This document shows positions 25,982-34,784 of a stretch of DNA of 46,268 nt, in pieces. The DNA is from Cytophagales bacterium CG12_big_fil_rev_8_21_14_0_65_40_12 (GTDB lineage: Bacteria; Bacteroidota; Bacteroidia; Cytophagales; Cyclobacteriaceae), in contig PCUU01000012.1 of NCBI GenBank assembly GCA_002786855.1, forward strand, positions 1,821 through 48,088. Reading direction: 5' to 3'. Position 1 is the first letter of the stretch; each line of letters starts with the position of its first letter. The notes under the pieces were generated by a model. It had not been told where the DNA came from. It made no database searches and worked only from the letters and a program-made list of their open reading frames with translations. A program made the translations under genes and the position numbers.

Positions 25982-26941
25982 TTAATTCTTATTCAATATG
26001 GAGGATAGAATTTTCTCTACCAACCTAGCACTCATTAAGCTATCGTTAAGGCTGAAAAGTGAAGACTCCATTTTCCCTTTCTCGATAGACCCAATTACTT
26101 CTTCAATTTCATGCACATAGCCATTGCTCTTGAATGGTAAAGTGACCGTTTCTATGTCTTCTCCTTTGTGAATGGAAAATGATTCAGCTTTCCAAAACAT
26201 TGGAAGTTTAATAAAGCCATCTTCTCCATAAATATAAGCTTCTTTGCTTGTCACCAAAGCAATACTGCCGAACAGTTGGGCGAATCGATTTCCGCCAAAA
26301 TCCATTTGAATTTGAATGCTCTCGTCAACTCCAGTATCTGATTTGATGGCGTGGGCAACAAAATTCTTTGGCTCCCAACCGAATAAGTCGGCTGCAAAAG
26401 TGAGCGGATAAACTCCTACATCATACAAGGCGCCACCCGCCAAATCGGGGTTCAGCAATCGCCCATCCTTGGTGAGTTTATCTATAGATCGGAAGCCGAA
26501 ACTTCCTGTTAAATACATTATTTGTCCGATTTCGCCTGATTTTGCCCTGCGAATTGCTTCGCGATAAGCAGGCAAAAAGCGCATCCACATGGCCTCCATC
26601 AAAAATTTTCCAGAGGTCTTTGCAGCCTCAGCCATTTTTAAAATTTCAGCCGAAGAAATGCCCATCGGTTTTTCACAAAGCACATGTTTGCCAGCAGAAA
26701 GCGCATCAATCGCGTTTTGACAATGAAAATTATGCGTAGTGCTGATATAAACGATATCGACCTTAGGATCTGCTAAAAGCGCCTCATAACTCTCATAAAT
26801 TTTCACTTCTGAAAATTCTTCTCTCAAAGCCGAAGCGTTAGATCGCGAAGCAAAGGCATAGGCGGTTTGACCATCAACAGTCATTAAACTTTCTAGAAAT
26901 TTTCGTGCAATTCGGCCAAAGCCAATAAATCCCCAATTCAT
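25982..26941 (-). CDS. Gfo/Idh/MocA family oxidoreductase
   Basis: NAD(P)-dependent sugar or inositol-type dehydrogenase. The N-terminal Rossmann fold starts with WGFIGFGRIARKFLESL, followed by IVYISTTHNFHCQNAIDALSAGKHVLCEKPM, in which EKP is the hallmark of the family. The C-terminal alpha/beta substrate domain contains GGALYDVGVYPLTFAADLFG, with the conserved D and Y/H-type catalytic positions. The length (319) fits the short dihydrodiol-dehydrogenase/1,5-anhydrofructose-reductase-like branch. It is 11 bases upstream of the HAD gene and 31 downstream of the glycosyltransferase. The substrate is unknown. Confidence 0.9.
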   Translation of the reverse strand: MNWGFIGFGRIARKFLESLMTVDGQTAYAFASRSNASALREEFSEVKIYESYEALLADPKVDIVYISTTHNFHCQNAIDALSAGKHVLCEKPMGISSAEILKMAEAAKTSGKFLMEAMWMRFLPAYREAIRRAKSGEIGQIMYLTGSFGFRSIDKLTKDGRLLNPDLAGGALYDVGVYPLTFAADLFGWEPKNFVAHAIKSDTGVDESIQIQMDFGGNRFAQLFGSIALVTSKEAYIYGEDGFIKLPMFWKAESFSIHKGEDIETVTLPFKSNGYVHEIEEVIGSIEKGKMESSLFSLNDSLMSARLVEKILSSILNKN

Positions 26942-26972
26942 ATTTCAATTTGATCATTTATTTTAGATAGAA

Positions 26973-27701
26973 CTATCTGATGTCTTTGTAAATTCTAGCC
27001 AGTCGAGAAGCAGAAACTCCGAAGCCCCAAGCAATTACAATCATAATATAGATAAAATGTGCTTTCATACTTCCCCAATAAACAACCCTTCTATCAGACG
27101 AATAAACCTTTTCCCTCACTTGAACAATCTTACCTAATTGGTACATTTTTAAGCACAGATCGGCCTCCTCCATAATGCTAATCTCAGGATTAAAGCCTCC
27201 TGACTTTAAATAATCTACCTTCCTACAAAACATGAGTTGATCACCAAACAACAGCCTCAAACCTTTGAAAACCGTTTTGTATGGGTTATAGAAAAAAGGG
27301 GCATAGTAAGTTTTTATCCGATTATGGAAGGAAATCAAATGTCGAATTTTCCGACCTCTCATGATAGATTGAAATCCACCCAGCACAATCTTTGAATCTT
27401 TCAAAGTAGTTTCTATAGAGTGGATAAAGCTCAAACAAGGATAGGTATCTGCATGAAGAAAACAAAGGATTTCGCCTTTGGCAGAAAGAGCTGCATTATG
27501 CATTTGGTTGGCTCTTCCGTATCCAGAATTGGATACAATTTTGACATTGAATCTCTTTGCAAGTTCAATTGTATTATCTGAACTACCACCATCCGAAATA
27601 ATGATTTCAAAAGGAAGTGGATCTAATTTTTCCAAATAAGCCAAGAGCTTTGGGAGTTCCATAGCTTCGTTAAGGGTCGGAATGATAATGGATACTGACA
27701 T
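26973..27701 (-). CDS. Family 2 glycosyltransferase, TIGR04283-like
   Basis: GT-A fold glycosyltransferase of 242 residues. The core is VSIIIPTLNEAMELPKLLAYL, SDGGSSDNTIELA (nucleotide-sugar site) and ILCFLHADTYP (the DxD-type metal site), followed by FGDQLMFCRK and ISIMEEADLCLKM (acceptor-site acidic pair). One hydrophobic segment near the C terminus (HFIYIMIVIAWGFGVSA) may anchor it at the membrane. The sequence resembles the TIGR04283 subfamily linked to arsenosugar biosynthesis in some bacteria. No arsenic-handling methyltransferase or radical SAM gene is nearby, so that role is not supported here. It is the first gene of the four-gene minus-strand set. Confidence 0.85.
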   Translation of the reverse strand: MSVSIIIPTLNEAMELPKLLAYLEKLDPLPFEIIISDGGSSDNTIELAKRFNVKIVSNSGYGRANQMHNAALSAKGEILCFLHADTYPCLSFIHSIETTLKDSKIVLGGFQSIMRGRKIRHLISFHNRIKTYYAPFFYNPYKTVFKGLRLLFGDQLMFCRKVDYLKSGGFNPEISIMEEADLCLKMYQLGKIVQVREKVYSSDRRVVYWGSMKAHFIYIMIVIAWGFGVSASRLARIYKDIR

Positions 27702-27779
27702 GCGTGGTTTCAGTAGCTAGTTCTAAAAGAAGCCGAAACGAAGCAACAGAATTCTCATTTATTATAGACGAGATGGTGC

Positions 27780-27816
27780 TAAAAAATGTAGGGTTGCCTT
27801 TGAGCGACAACCCTAC
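27780..27816 (-). terminator. Terminator downstream of the sigma/beta-barrel genes
   Basis: GTAGGGTTG (27788-27796) pairs perfectly with CAACCCTAC (27808-27816) across 11 bases; read on the minus strand it is followed by ATTTTTT. It lies 112 bases past the stop of the beta-barrel gene and upstream of the glycosyltransferase gene on the same strand. The rest of the 227-base gap (27702-27928) shows nothing recognisable. Confidence 0.8.
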
Positions 27817-27928
27817 TCTTCAACCAAAACATGCAGCACCTGCTATACTGCATATCTTATAAACCTTATGATCTCAATAATTATTGTTGGATATACACAT
27901 TTTCTCTTCAGAAATAGTTAAAGATGGC

Positions 27929-29122
27929 CTACCTCCACTTAATTGCCAGATTCGCCCCGAAGCTCAAAAATTTCACTTCGCCAGCGCCAATACCTGTAAG
28001 TGGAAGTTTAAAGAATGGCTCAAGCCCCAAGGCAAGCCTATCGGTGAGAGGCTTTTCATACCCAACAGAAAAGTTGAGAATGCCCAAATAATGCTGATTT
28101 TTATTCTTAAGGCTCCACTCTGTAGGCCATGCAGGATGATTCCCATTATAATCGTATTGATAATCCTCGCGCAACATCAAATAAGAGGAAAGCCCAGCAG
28201 AGGTGAAAAAGCGATGATCCTTTTTAGTTTCTAAGTACCTTCTAAAATTCACAGGAATATCAATCACTTTACAAACGGCATCAACACTATTGAGCGCATA
28301 GCTAACTCCTTGAGTCCAATTTGGGGCTTCGTATTCAGTGCCAAATGCTGAATATAGCTTATTTGAGTATCCAAAACCTGTCATCAAGCTCCACCGCTCG
28401 TTGACAAAATATTCTACATTAAGCCCATACAGCGTGCCTGGTTTTGTAAAACCGCTGAGTCCTGTAGCACTAAAATCTCCCGAAACGAAAGCAGCTATCG
28501 CCCATTTCGATTTATGCGTTGCGCTGTCTTCAAGTTCTTCTTTCAAAATAAAGTTGGAGGGCAGTTCAATAAAAATAGGCTGATCGGATATCAGGCCTAA
28601 GGGAGTCCAGATCAAATCAATTAGCGCAATTGTTGGCTGAGCGGTGTTGTTGATAAGCTCCTGCTTTGCTGAGAAGTAAGAGGTATTCTCATCAACGCGA
28701 AACTCCGATGCCACATTTGTTCTGATTTTTTCTTCGACTGCGGGTGCATTTGTAAGGCTTTCCAAAGGCTTTTCCTTTTTTACCTCACCATTTGTTTGTA
28801 TTCCCTCTGCACTTGGATTTGCCTCTTCAACCTTTAGCGATTCCCCTTGTATTGCTTCTTTTGGTACCTCCTTAGAATCCTTTGGCACGAAATTGATCAA
28901 GGCGGCATCTATTGGCCAAAAATTCGTGAGTGAAACAATCACCAAAAGAATGGCTGGCCCAATGAATTTTCGCCAATTCAATGACTTTTTAGGAACGAAG
29001 GCCGTTTCGAGTTGCTTGTCCAGGGCATTCCAAGCCTGCTCATTCAATTCAAAATGAGCTTCTTCGGCTGCCTTCCTCACCAATTTTTCTAAGCCGTCTT
29101 CAGGATTTTTTATCTCATCCAT
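27929..29122 (-). CDS. Membrane-anchored putative anti-sigma/outer-membrane beta-barrel-like protein
   Basis: Three parts are visible in 397 residues. Residues 1-45 are charged and soluble (LEKLVRKAAEEAHFELNEQAWNALDKQLE), resembling the short cytoplasmic segment of Bacteroidota proteins encoded behind ECF sigma genes. Residues about 52-72 (FIGPAILLVIVSLTNFWPI) form one membrane helix. After a low-complexity Glu/Lys/Ser linker (75-210), residues about 225-397 alternate polar and hydrophobic residues with aromatic turns (WAIAAFVSGDFSATG, YFVNERWSLMTGFGYS, LNFSVGYEKPLTDRLALGLEPFFKLP), like the PorT/OmpA-like beta-barrel family. The start overlaps the upstream sigma gene by eight bases, so it is very likely the sigma partner. 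Anti-sigma function is inferred from position. A single-pass helix plus a barrel-like domain is topologically puzzling. Confidence 0.75.
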   Translation of the reverse strand: MDEIKNPEDGLEKLVRKAAEEAHFELNEQAWNALDKQLETAFVPKKSLNWRKFIGPAILLVIVSLTNFWPIDAALINFVPKDSKEVPKEAIQGESLKVEEANPSAEGIQTNGEVKKEKPLESLTNAPAVEEKIRTNVASEFRVDENTSYFSAKQELINNTAQPTIALIDLIWTPLGLISDQPIFIELPSNFILKEELEDSATHKSKWAIAAFVSGDFSATGLSGFTKPGTLYGLNVEYFVNERWSLMTGFGYSNKLYSAFGTEYEAPNWTQGVSYALNSVDAVCKVIDIPVNFRRYLETKKDHRFFTSAGLSSYLMLREDYQYDYNGNHPAWPTEWSLKNKNQHYLGILNFSVGYEKPLTDRLALGLEPFFKLPLTGIGAGEVKFLSFGANLAIKWR

Positions 29123-29702
29123 ATTTAACCTCCTCTCTCTCCAGCATTGCTCTCAATATGGCTTTAGCCCTTGTCAAGTTCGATTTCGATGTGCTTTCTG
29201 TAATCCCCAATAATGAGGCAATGTCGGAATGCTTGTACCCGTCAATCACGTACAAGTTAAAAACAGCCCTATAGCCAGGGGACAGTTGACCAATTTTTGT
29301 TAATATCTCCTCATAGTTTAAATTATGCTCGGGCGTCTCGAGCGTAGATTGGCTTACTTCAGCTTCCGAAATATCTGCCAGCTGGTTGTGCTTGGCATTT
29401 TTTTTTATGTGATCTAAACAAGAATTGACCAGAATTCTTCTTAACCAAGGCTTGAAGGGTTTTTCAATGTCAAATTTTTTAATGTTCAAAAAGACTTTGA
29501 GAAAACCATCATTCAGTACTTCAACGGCATCGGCCTGATTACCAGTATAGCGTATGCATATACTCATGGCATAGCTGTAGAAGTTGCCATATAGCTCCTT
29601 CTGGCTTTGCCTGTCGTTGTCAATGCAACCCTTGATAATCAGTTCCAAAAGCTTTTCAATCTTGGTCAATTGCTGCCCCTTTTCATTATAGGTTACTGGC
29701 AT
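29115..29702 (-). CDS. ECF-type RNA polymerase sigma factor
   Basis: Sigma-70 family protein of 195 residues with regions 2 and 4 only. Region 2 spans about residues 40-105 (YSYAMSICIRYTGNQADAVEVLNDGFLKVFLNIKKFD...PFKPWLRRILVNSCLDHIKK). Region 4 lies near the end (GYRAVFNLYVIDGYKHSDIASLLGITESTSKSNLTRAK), with the helix-turn-helix that reads the -35 element. It starts 21 bases after the xylA stop codon on the same strand and overlaps the next gene by eight bases. The next gene encodes a membrane protein, the usual place for the anti-sigma factor. It may be co-transcribed with xylBA; no separate promoter is evident. Confidence 0.92.
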   Translation of the reverse strand: MPVTYNEKGQQLTKIEKLLELIIKGCIDNDRQSQKELYGNFYSYAMSICIRYTGNQADAVEVLNDGFLKVFLNIKKFDIEKPFKPWLRRILVNSCLDHIKKNAKHNQLADISEAEVSQSTLETPEHNLNYEEILTKIGQLSPGYRAVFNLYVIDGYKHSDIASLLGITESTSKSNLTRAKAILRAMLEREEVKYG

Positions 29703-29723
29703 AACCCATGAAAGGCTGCGTAA

Positions 29724-31052
29724 TTAAATGTACTGGTTCAGAATATTTTCAAATAATTCCTGTTTTCCGCTTTTAAGCGTTAGCTCTCCGTTGTCATGCG
29801 CCATTTTATAAAGGTCGCTCAGAGACAATTTTCCACTTGCAAACAGCCTGCCATCAGGGCTTTCAAACGAGGCGTAACGTTCTTCCAACATTTTCAAATA
29901 GTTGGACTCGCGAAGAATTCGATCGGCCGTAAGCAATGCCCTTGCAAAAACGTCCATTCCTCCAATATGGGCATGAAAAATATCTTCCAAATCGGTAGAA
30001 TTCCTTCTGGTTTTTGCATCGAAATTAATGCCTCCACCTTGCAAGCCACCTGATTTGAGCAATACGAGCATGGCCTCTGTCACTTCTGTAATGTTGTTGG
30101 GGAATTGATCCGTATCCCAACCGTTTTGATTGTCGCCACGATTTGCATCAAGGCTGCCCAACATACCTGCGTTAGCCGCTACCTGCATTTCGTGTTCAAA
30201 AGTATGGTTGGCCAAAGTAGCATGGTTCACTTCAATGTTTAATTTGAAGTCGTCTAGTAGATTGTATTCTCTTAAAAAGCCAATCACCGTAGCGCAATCA
30301 AAATCATATTGATGTTTTGAAGGTTCGGCTGGTTTGGGTTCGATGAAGAAATTGCCTTTGAAACCTTGGCTTCTGGCGTAATCCTTTGCCATATGAAGAA
30401 ATTGGGCCATATGGTCTAGCTCCGCTTTCATGTTGGTGTTGAGCAAAGACATATAGCCTTCTCTACCTCCCCAAAAAACATAGTTTTCGCCTCCCAGTTT
30501 CATGGTTACGTCCAGTGCGTTTTTCACTTGAGCACCAGCGTAGGCCACCACTTTAAAATCTGGGTTTGTGGCAGCTCCATTCATATACCTCGGGTTAGAA
30601 AACAAGTTGGCTGTGCCCCAGAGCACTTTTACTCCGGATTCTTTTTGCTTCAATAGGGCATAATCCGAAATGGCCTCCAGCCTTTTTTCAGTCTCCAGAA
30701 GGCTCGCCCCTTCATCAACAAGATCGACATCATGAAAGCAATAGAATGGAGCGCCAATTTTAGTGATGAACTCAAAACCAGCATCCATCTTATCTTTGGC
30801 CCTTTGATTAGCATCGGCACTGGAATTCCAAGGAAACACTTTGGTGCCTGGGCCAAAAGGATCACCGCCAGTGCCGCAGAGGGTGTGCCACCAAGCAATG
30901 GCAAAACGGAAGTGCTCCTCCATACTCTTACCAGCGACCAATTGTTTGGCATCGTAATATTTAAAGGCAAAAGGATTATCGGACCCTTTTCCTTCAAATG
31001 ATATTTTACCTATGCCTTTGAAATATTCTTTATCTCCCAATGAAATGCCCAT
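29724..31052 (-). CDS. xylA: Xylose isomerase
   Basis: Cytoplasmic metal-dependent TIM-barrel enzyme converting D-xylose to D-xylulose. Family motifs: VFWGGREGY (signature 1), the metal-binding [19 protein letters not shown] block, the GSLDANRGD block, and [25 protein letters not shown] near the C terminus. The catalytic [13 protein letters not shown] segment is present. The length (442) matches the longer class II enzymes. It follows xylB by 24 bases on the same strand; together they channel xylose to xylulose 5-phosphate. No xylose transporter or XylR-type regulator lies in the window. Confidence 0.97.
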   Translation of the reverse strand: MGISLGDKEYFKGIGKISFEGKGSDNPFAFKYYDAKQLVAGKSMEEHFRFAIAWWHTLCGTGGDPFGPGTKVFPWNSSADANQRAKDKMDAGFEFITKIGAPFYCFHDVDLVDEGASLLETEKRLEAISDYALLKQKESGVKVLWGTANLFSNPRYMNGAATNPDFKVVAYAGAQVKNALDVTMKLGGENYVFWGGREGYMSLLNTNMKAELDHMAQFLHMAKDYARSQGFKGNFFIEPKPAEPSKHQYDFDCATVIGFLREYNLLDDFKLNIEVNHATLANHTFEHEMQVAANAGMLGSLDANRGDNQNGWDTDQFPNNITEVTEAMLVLLKSGGLQGGGINFDAKTRRNSTDLEDIFHAHIGGMDVFARALLTADRILRESNYLKMLEERYASFESPDGRLFASGKLSLSDLYKMAHDNGELTLKSGKQELFENILNQYI

Positions 31053-31076
31053 TTTTTCAGTTCTTTTGATTGAAAC

Positions 31077-32561
31077 TTAAGTTAATAATTTGATCAATTC
31101 GGAATGCCATTCTTCGTATCCCGATTTGTACTCGTTTGCATTATCTGCTGGCGTATATCGACTCACTATTTTTTGATCTTGCATCAACTCTTCGAGGGAA
31201 TCAAATAGACCCGCCCCAACAGCCGAGGCTTTAGCAGCCCCTACGGCACCAGTGGTTGATAACATCTCAATTTCGCAATCCAGCACAGAGGCTATTGTGG
31301 TTGAAAAAACATGAGACTGAAACAGATTGTCGTTGCCTACTTTCATCACCTGAATCTTCATGCCCATTTCTTTAAGAATTTGGCAACCATAGACAAACGA
31401 ATAAGCGATACCTTCTAATGCTGCTCGGTAGAGATGTGCTTTCTTGTGTCGATTGAAGTTGATATTTAAGATGCGGCCGCCAATATCTCGGTTTTCCAAA
31501 ATTCGTTCCGCACCATTTCCGAACGGTAGAATTTTCAGACCATCAGCATTAATGGATACCGATGCGGCAATCCTTTCTATTTCCGTGTAGCTCGTTTTTC
31601 CTGAATCCAGGAGGCCTTTCATCCAGCCGTATTGTATTCCTGCGCCATTGATGCATAGCAAAATTCCCAAGCTCGGTTTTGATGGGGCATGGTTTACATG
31701 AGCAAAGCCATTGACCCTCGACTTCTTATCTGATGCATATTGATCCGTCACGCCAAAAACCACCCCCGAAGTACCTCCAGTGGCGGCCACCTCTCCTGGC
31801 TTTAACACATTCAAAGCCAGCGCATTATTGGGTTGATCTCCCGCCCTGTAGGCAACAGGTATTCCTTCGCTCAATTTCAGTTTTTGGGCAGCCGATTTGC
31901 TTACATGGCCTTGAACACCGATTGTATTCACCAAATCAGGTACAATAGATTGATCGAAACCGAAGTAGGAAAGCAATTCCTCTGATGGCCTATTATTCTT
32001 AAAATCCCATAAAACCGCCTCAGAAAGGCCACCAATCGTAGTATTAATTTCACCTGTGAGTTTCATATTAATGAAGTCTCCAGGAAGCATGATTTTATGT
32101 ATTCGCTCGAAAACCTGAGGTTCATTTTCCTTTACCCACTTGAGTTTTGAAGCAGTAAAGTTTCCAGGGGAATTAAGTAGGTGGCATAAGCAAAAATCAG
32201 AACCTAATTCATCAAATGCCTTATTTCCAATTTCTACCCCACGGCTATCACACCAAATAATGGAAGGCCTTAGCACTTCAAAATCCTTATTTACCAAAAC
32301 AAGGCCATGCATTTGATACGAAATGCCTATCGATTTGATCTGTGTGCTGTCAATACCCGTTTGAGCAAAGAGCTTTTGAGTTACCAAAATCAGGTTCTCC
32401 CACCATAATTGTGGGTCTTGCTCTGCCCATCCGGACTTTACTGCAAGAATATCCATTTCGTTGTTGGGATATTGGGCTGTGCCAATCGTGCTTAGGGAGT
32501 TATTATCAACAAGTGCTGCTTTTATGGAGCTGCTGCCAATGTCGTAACCGAGGGAGTACAT
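31077..32561 (-). CDS. xylB: Xylulokinase
   Basis: FGGY-family kinase phosphorylating D-xylulose to xylulose 5-phosphate for the pentose phosphate pathway. The N-terminal actin-like fold opens with YSLGYDIGSSSIKAALVD (phosphate-1 loop), then SIGISYQMHGLVLV (QMHG binds xylulose) and IIWCDSRG. The C-terminal domain has GGTSGVVFG and the TGAVGAAKASAVGAG segment. GDFINMKLTG is a family signature. The length (494) is normal. First gene of the xylBA unit; its promoter must lie between 32562 and about 32660, where no strong consensus element is visible. Confidence 0.95.
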   Translation of the reverse strand: MYSLGYDIGSSSIKAALVDNNSLSTIGTAQYPNNEMDILAVKSGWAEQDPQLWWENLILVTQKLFAQTGIDSTQIKSIGISYQMHGLVLVNKDFEVLRPSIIWCDSRGVEIGNKAFDELGSDFCLCHLLNSPGNFTASKLKWVKENEPQVFERIHKIMLPGDFINMKLTGEINTTIGGLSEAVLWDFKNNRPSEELLSYFGFDQSIVPDLVNTIGVQGHVSKSAAQKLKLSEGIPVAYRAGDQPNNALALNVLKPGEVAATGGTSGVVFGVTDQYASDKKSRVNGFAHVNHAPSKPSLGILLCINGAGIQYGWMKGLLDSGKTSYTEIERIAASVSINADGLKILPFGNGAERILENRDIGGRILNINFNRHKKAHLYRAALEGIAYSFVYGCQILKEMGMKIQVMKVGNDNLFQSHVFSTTIASVLDCEIEMLSTTGAVGAAKASAVGAGLFDSLEELMQDQKIVSRYTPADNANEYKSGYEEWHSELIKLLT

Positions 32562-32652
32562 AGAGTGCTGGCTAGAATGTCAATCAATTTAAAAATATGA
32601 AGTCAAATGGCCTAAAACTTCAAAGCCAGATTTTAAAACAAAAAATAAGGCC

Positions 32653-32683
32653 AAAATAAAAAGAGCCACCCGTACGGTGGCTC
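32653..32683 (-). terminator. Second hairpin terminator between rho and xylB
   Basis: GAGCCACC (32663-32670) pairs with GGTGGCTC (32676-32683) around CGTAC; on the minus strand TTTTTATTTT follows. It lies about 150 bases after rho, behind another terminator, and would insulate xylB from rho read-through. Confidence 0.8.
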
Positions 32684-32775
32684 CATGATATGACTATTTA
32701 ATTACCTCAACCAATAGTCGATCAATAGTACTTTTAATATTTTAAAATCCTTAGCCTATGGCTACGCTTAGTTAA

Positions 32776-32812
32776 CAATAAAAATGGCAATCATCAAAAG
32801 ATAATCGCCATT
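32776..32812 (-). terminator. Terminator of rho
   Basis: AATGGCAATCATC (32783-32795) and GATAATCGCCATT (32800-32812) form a 13-pair stem with two G-T-type pairs and an AAAA loop; the minus strand continues TTTTATTG. It lies 24 bases after the rho stop codon. Confidence 0.85.
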
Positions 32813-32835
32813 TATTTAAAGTTTGCATGCAGAAT

Positions 32836-34530
32836 TTATCCGTTCATTGAAATCAAGAACTCTTCGTTGTCCTTCGTGCCTTTCATTCTGTCTAGTAAGA
32901 ATTCCATGGCTTCGATTGAGTTCATGTCGGACATGAATTTTCTCAAAATCCATACTCTTTGCAATTCTTCTTTGCTCATCAATAGGTCTTCTCTTCTAGT
33001 TCCTGAAGCTGGTACATCAATAGCAGGATAGATACGCTTGTTGGCAAGCTTTCTATCTAATTGAAGTTCCATGTTACCAGTACCTTTGAATTCTTCAAAG
33101 ATTACTTCGTCCATTTTAGAACCAGTTTCAATCAATGCAGTAGCGATAATGGAAAGCGAACCTCCATTTTCAACGTTTCTAGCCGCACCGAAGAATCTCT
33201 TTGGTTTGTGTAAAGCATTGGCATCCACACCACCAGAAAGGATTTTTCCAGAAGAAGGCACCACAGTGTTGTAAGCCCTGGCCAAACGAGTGATTGAATC
33301 CAAAAGAATCACCACATCGTGACCACACTCTACCATTCTCTTGGCTTTTTCGAGCACGATGTTAGACACCTTTACGTGACGATCCGCTTGCTCATCGAAG
33401 GTAGAAGAGATTACTTCTGCCCTTACGCTTCTTGCCATGTCTGTTACCTCTTCAGGTCTTTCATCGATCAATAGAATAATCAAGAAAATTTCAGGATGGT
33501 TTTCAGCAATTGCGTTGGCAATTTCTTTGAGCAATACCGTTTTACCCGTTTTTGGCTGGGCAACGATCATTCCTCTTTGTCCTTTACCAATTGGCGCGAA
33601 CATGTCCAAAATTCTGGTAGAGGTAAGGCTTGGTTTGGTACTTAGATTAATTTTTTCTTCAGGGAAAAGTGGAGTGAGGTATTCAAAAGGAACTCTGTCT
33701 CGAATTTCCTCGGTGGTCTTTCCATTCACTGACTCTACTCTTAAAAGCGCAAAGTACTTTTCTCCTTCTTTTGGTGGCCTGATTTGACCTTTAACTGTAT
33801 CGCCTGTTTTTAAACCAAACAATTTGATTTGAGAAGGTGATACATAAATATCATCGGGGCTTGCTAGGTAATTGTAATCCGAAGACCTTAGGAAGCCGTA
33901 GCCATCTTGCATGATCTCCAAAACACCTTCGCTTTCGATTAGTCCGTCAAAATCTTTGATGCTCTGATTGTATTGTTGCCTGTTCGGTTTTCTATTATCC
34001 CTTCGGTCTATATTGCCGTTATCGCGCTTGTCGTTTCTTCTTTCTTCTTGTTTTTCGCCAGTCTGTTCGCCTTCTTGATTATCGCGCTCATCGGTTTCAG
34101 AAGCTTCTACTTTTGGCGGACGATTTCCACTTTCTCTTTCTTCTCTTGGCGCTCTCGGTTCTCTTGGCTCTCTTTTATCTTTTGGCGCAGGCTTTTCTGA
34201 TTCTGAAGCTTTTTCTGTAACGTTCTCACGGACTACCTTTCTAGGCCCGCGGTCTGTTCTATCAGGCCTATCTCTTTTTTCTCTTTGAGCAGGTCTTGGT
34301 GTTTCATTCCCTGCTTCCGATTGAATTTCAGGCGTCTCTTCGGCCTCAACTTCTACCTTAGCACTTGGCTTTTTAGGTAGTTCACTATCAGGAATTCGTG
34401 CCTGATGATCAAGAATGGCGTAAATAATTTCTTGTTTTCCGAGCTTCTTGTAGTTTTTCAAGCCCATTGCTTCGGCAATCTCTTTCAATTCTGAAAGGAG
34501 CCTTAGCTTCAATTCTTCAATTGTGTACAT
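32836..34530 (-). CDS. rho: Transcription termination factor Rho
   Basis: Hexameric RNA-dependent ATPase helicase that ends transcription. Order: N-terminal Rho helical domain ([39 protein letters not shown]), a roughly 140-residue highly charged, low-complexity insertion (about 55-195, rich in Arg, Asp, Glu, Asn), a cold-shock-type RNA-binding domain ([21 protein letters not shown]), and the ATPase domain with [20 protein letters not shown] (P-loop), [13 protein letters not shown] and [11 protein letters not shown], plus the Q/R-loop segments. At 564 residues it is longer than E. coli Rho because of the insertion, a known trait in Bacteroidota, where it can drive phase separation in Bacteroides. 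It is monocistronic with a long upstream region shared with serS. Confidence 0.97.
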   Translation of the reverse strand: MYTIEELKLRLLSELKEIAEAMGLKNYKKLGKQEIIYAILDHQARIPDSELPKKPSAKVEVEAEETPEIQSEAGNETPRPAQREKRDRPDRTDRGPRKVVRENVTEKASESEKPAPKDKREPREPRAPREERESGNRPPKVEASETDERDNQEGEQTGEKQEERRNDKRDNGNIDRRDNRKPNRQQYNQSIKDFDGLIESEGVLEIMQDGYGFLRSSDYNYLASPDDIYVSPSQIKLFGLKTGDTVKGQIRPPKEGEKYFALLRVESVNGKTTEEIRDRVPFEYLTPLFPEEKINLSTKPSLTSTRILDMFAPIGKGQRGMIVAQPKTGKTVLLKEIANAIAENHPEIFLIILLIDERPEEVTDMARSVRAEVISSTFDEQADRHVKVSNIVLEKAKRMVECGHDVVILLDSITRLARAYNTVVPSSGKILSGGVDANALHKPKRFFGAARNVENGGSLSIIATALIETGSKMDEVIFEEFKGTGNMELQLDRKLANKRIYPAIDVPASGTRREDLLMSKEELQRVWILRKFMSDMNSIEAMEFLLDRMKGTKDNEEFLISMNG

Positions 34531-34653
34531 AAATATATTCTTTGGGGAATCCCATTTCCGAATGGTGGGAGTAAATTAAAATTATTGATTATTTCTTTGA
34601 GTAATTCGAGAGATGAGGTGTAGAAAAATAGTCACTGTCATCCTAGGAACACG

Positions 34654-34684
34654 CAAGTATAGAGCAATCGCTTCTACTTATCAA
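34654..34684 (-). promoter_or_regulatory. Candidate rho promoter
   Basis: On the minus strand TTG (34682-34684), 20 bases, then TATACTTG (34654-34661), one mismatch from TAnnTTTG. It would give a rho leader of roughly 115 bases, room for autoregulation. Weak match; the rest of 34531-34784 shows no hairpin or other element I could recognise. Confidence 0.35.
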
Positions 34685-34784
34685 GCTTTATACGCTAATT
34701 TTAAATAAACAGACATACTAATCGTCTTCTTGCCCCTCTTTTTGGTCGGAATTCATTTAATTTGCGCCTCGAAAACGAAAAATC

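Noticed and set aside
32684-32775. Small RNA between the two terminators downstream of rho
   Set aside because: No promoter element or conserved stem is visible inside; retained only as a remark in the rho finding.
34100-34420. Repeat-like R/E/D-rich stretch in rho as a possible repeat array
   Set aside because: It is low-complexity coding sequence of the Rho disordered insertion, without regular unit length or spacers, so not CRISPR or a tandem repeat.
34741-34764. serS promoter TTTG...TTAATTTG
   Set aside because: The -7 box has a mismatch at the key A and the spacing (12 bases) is too short for a Bacteroidota promoter.
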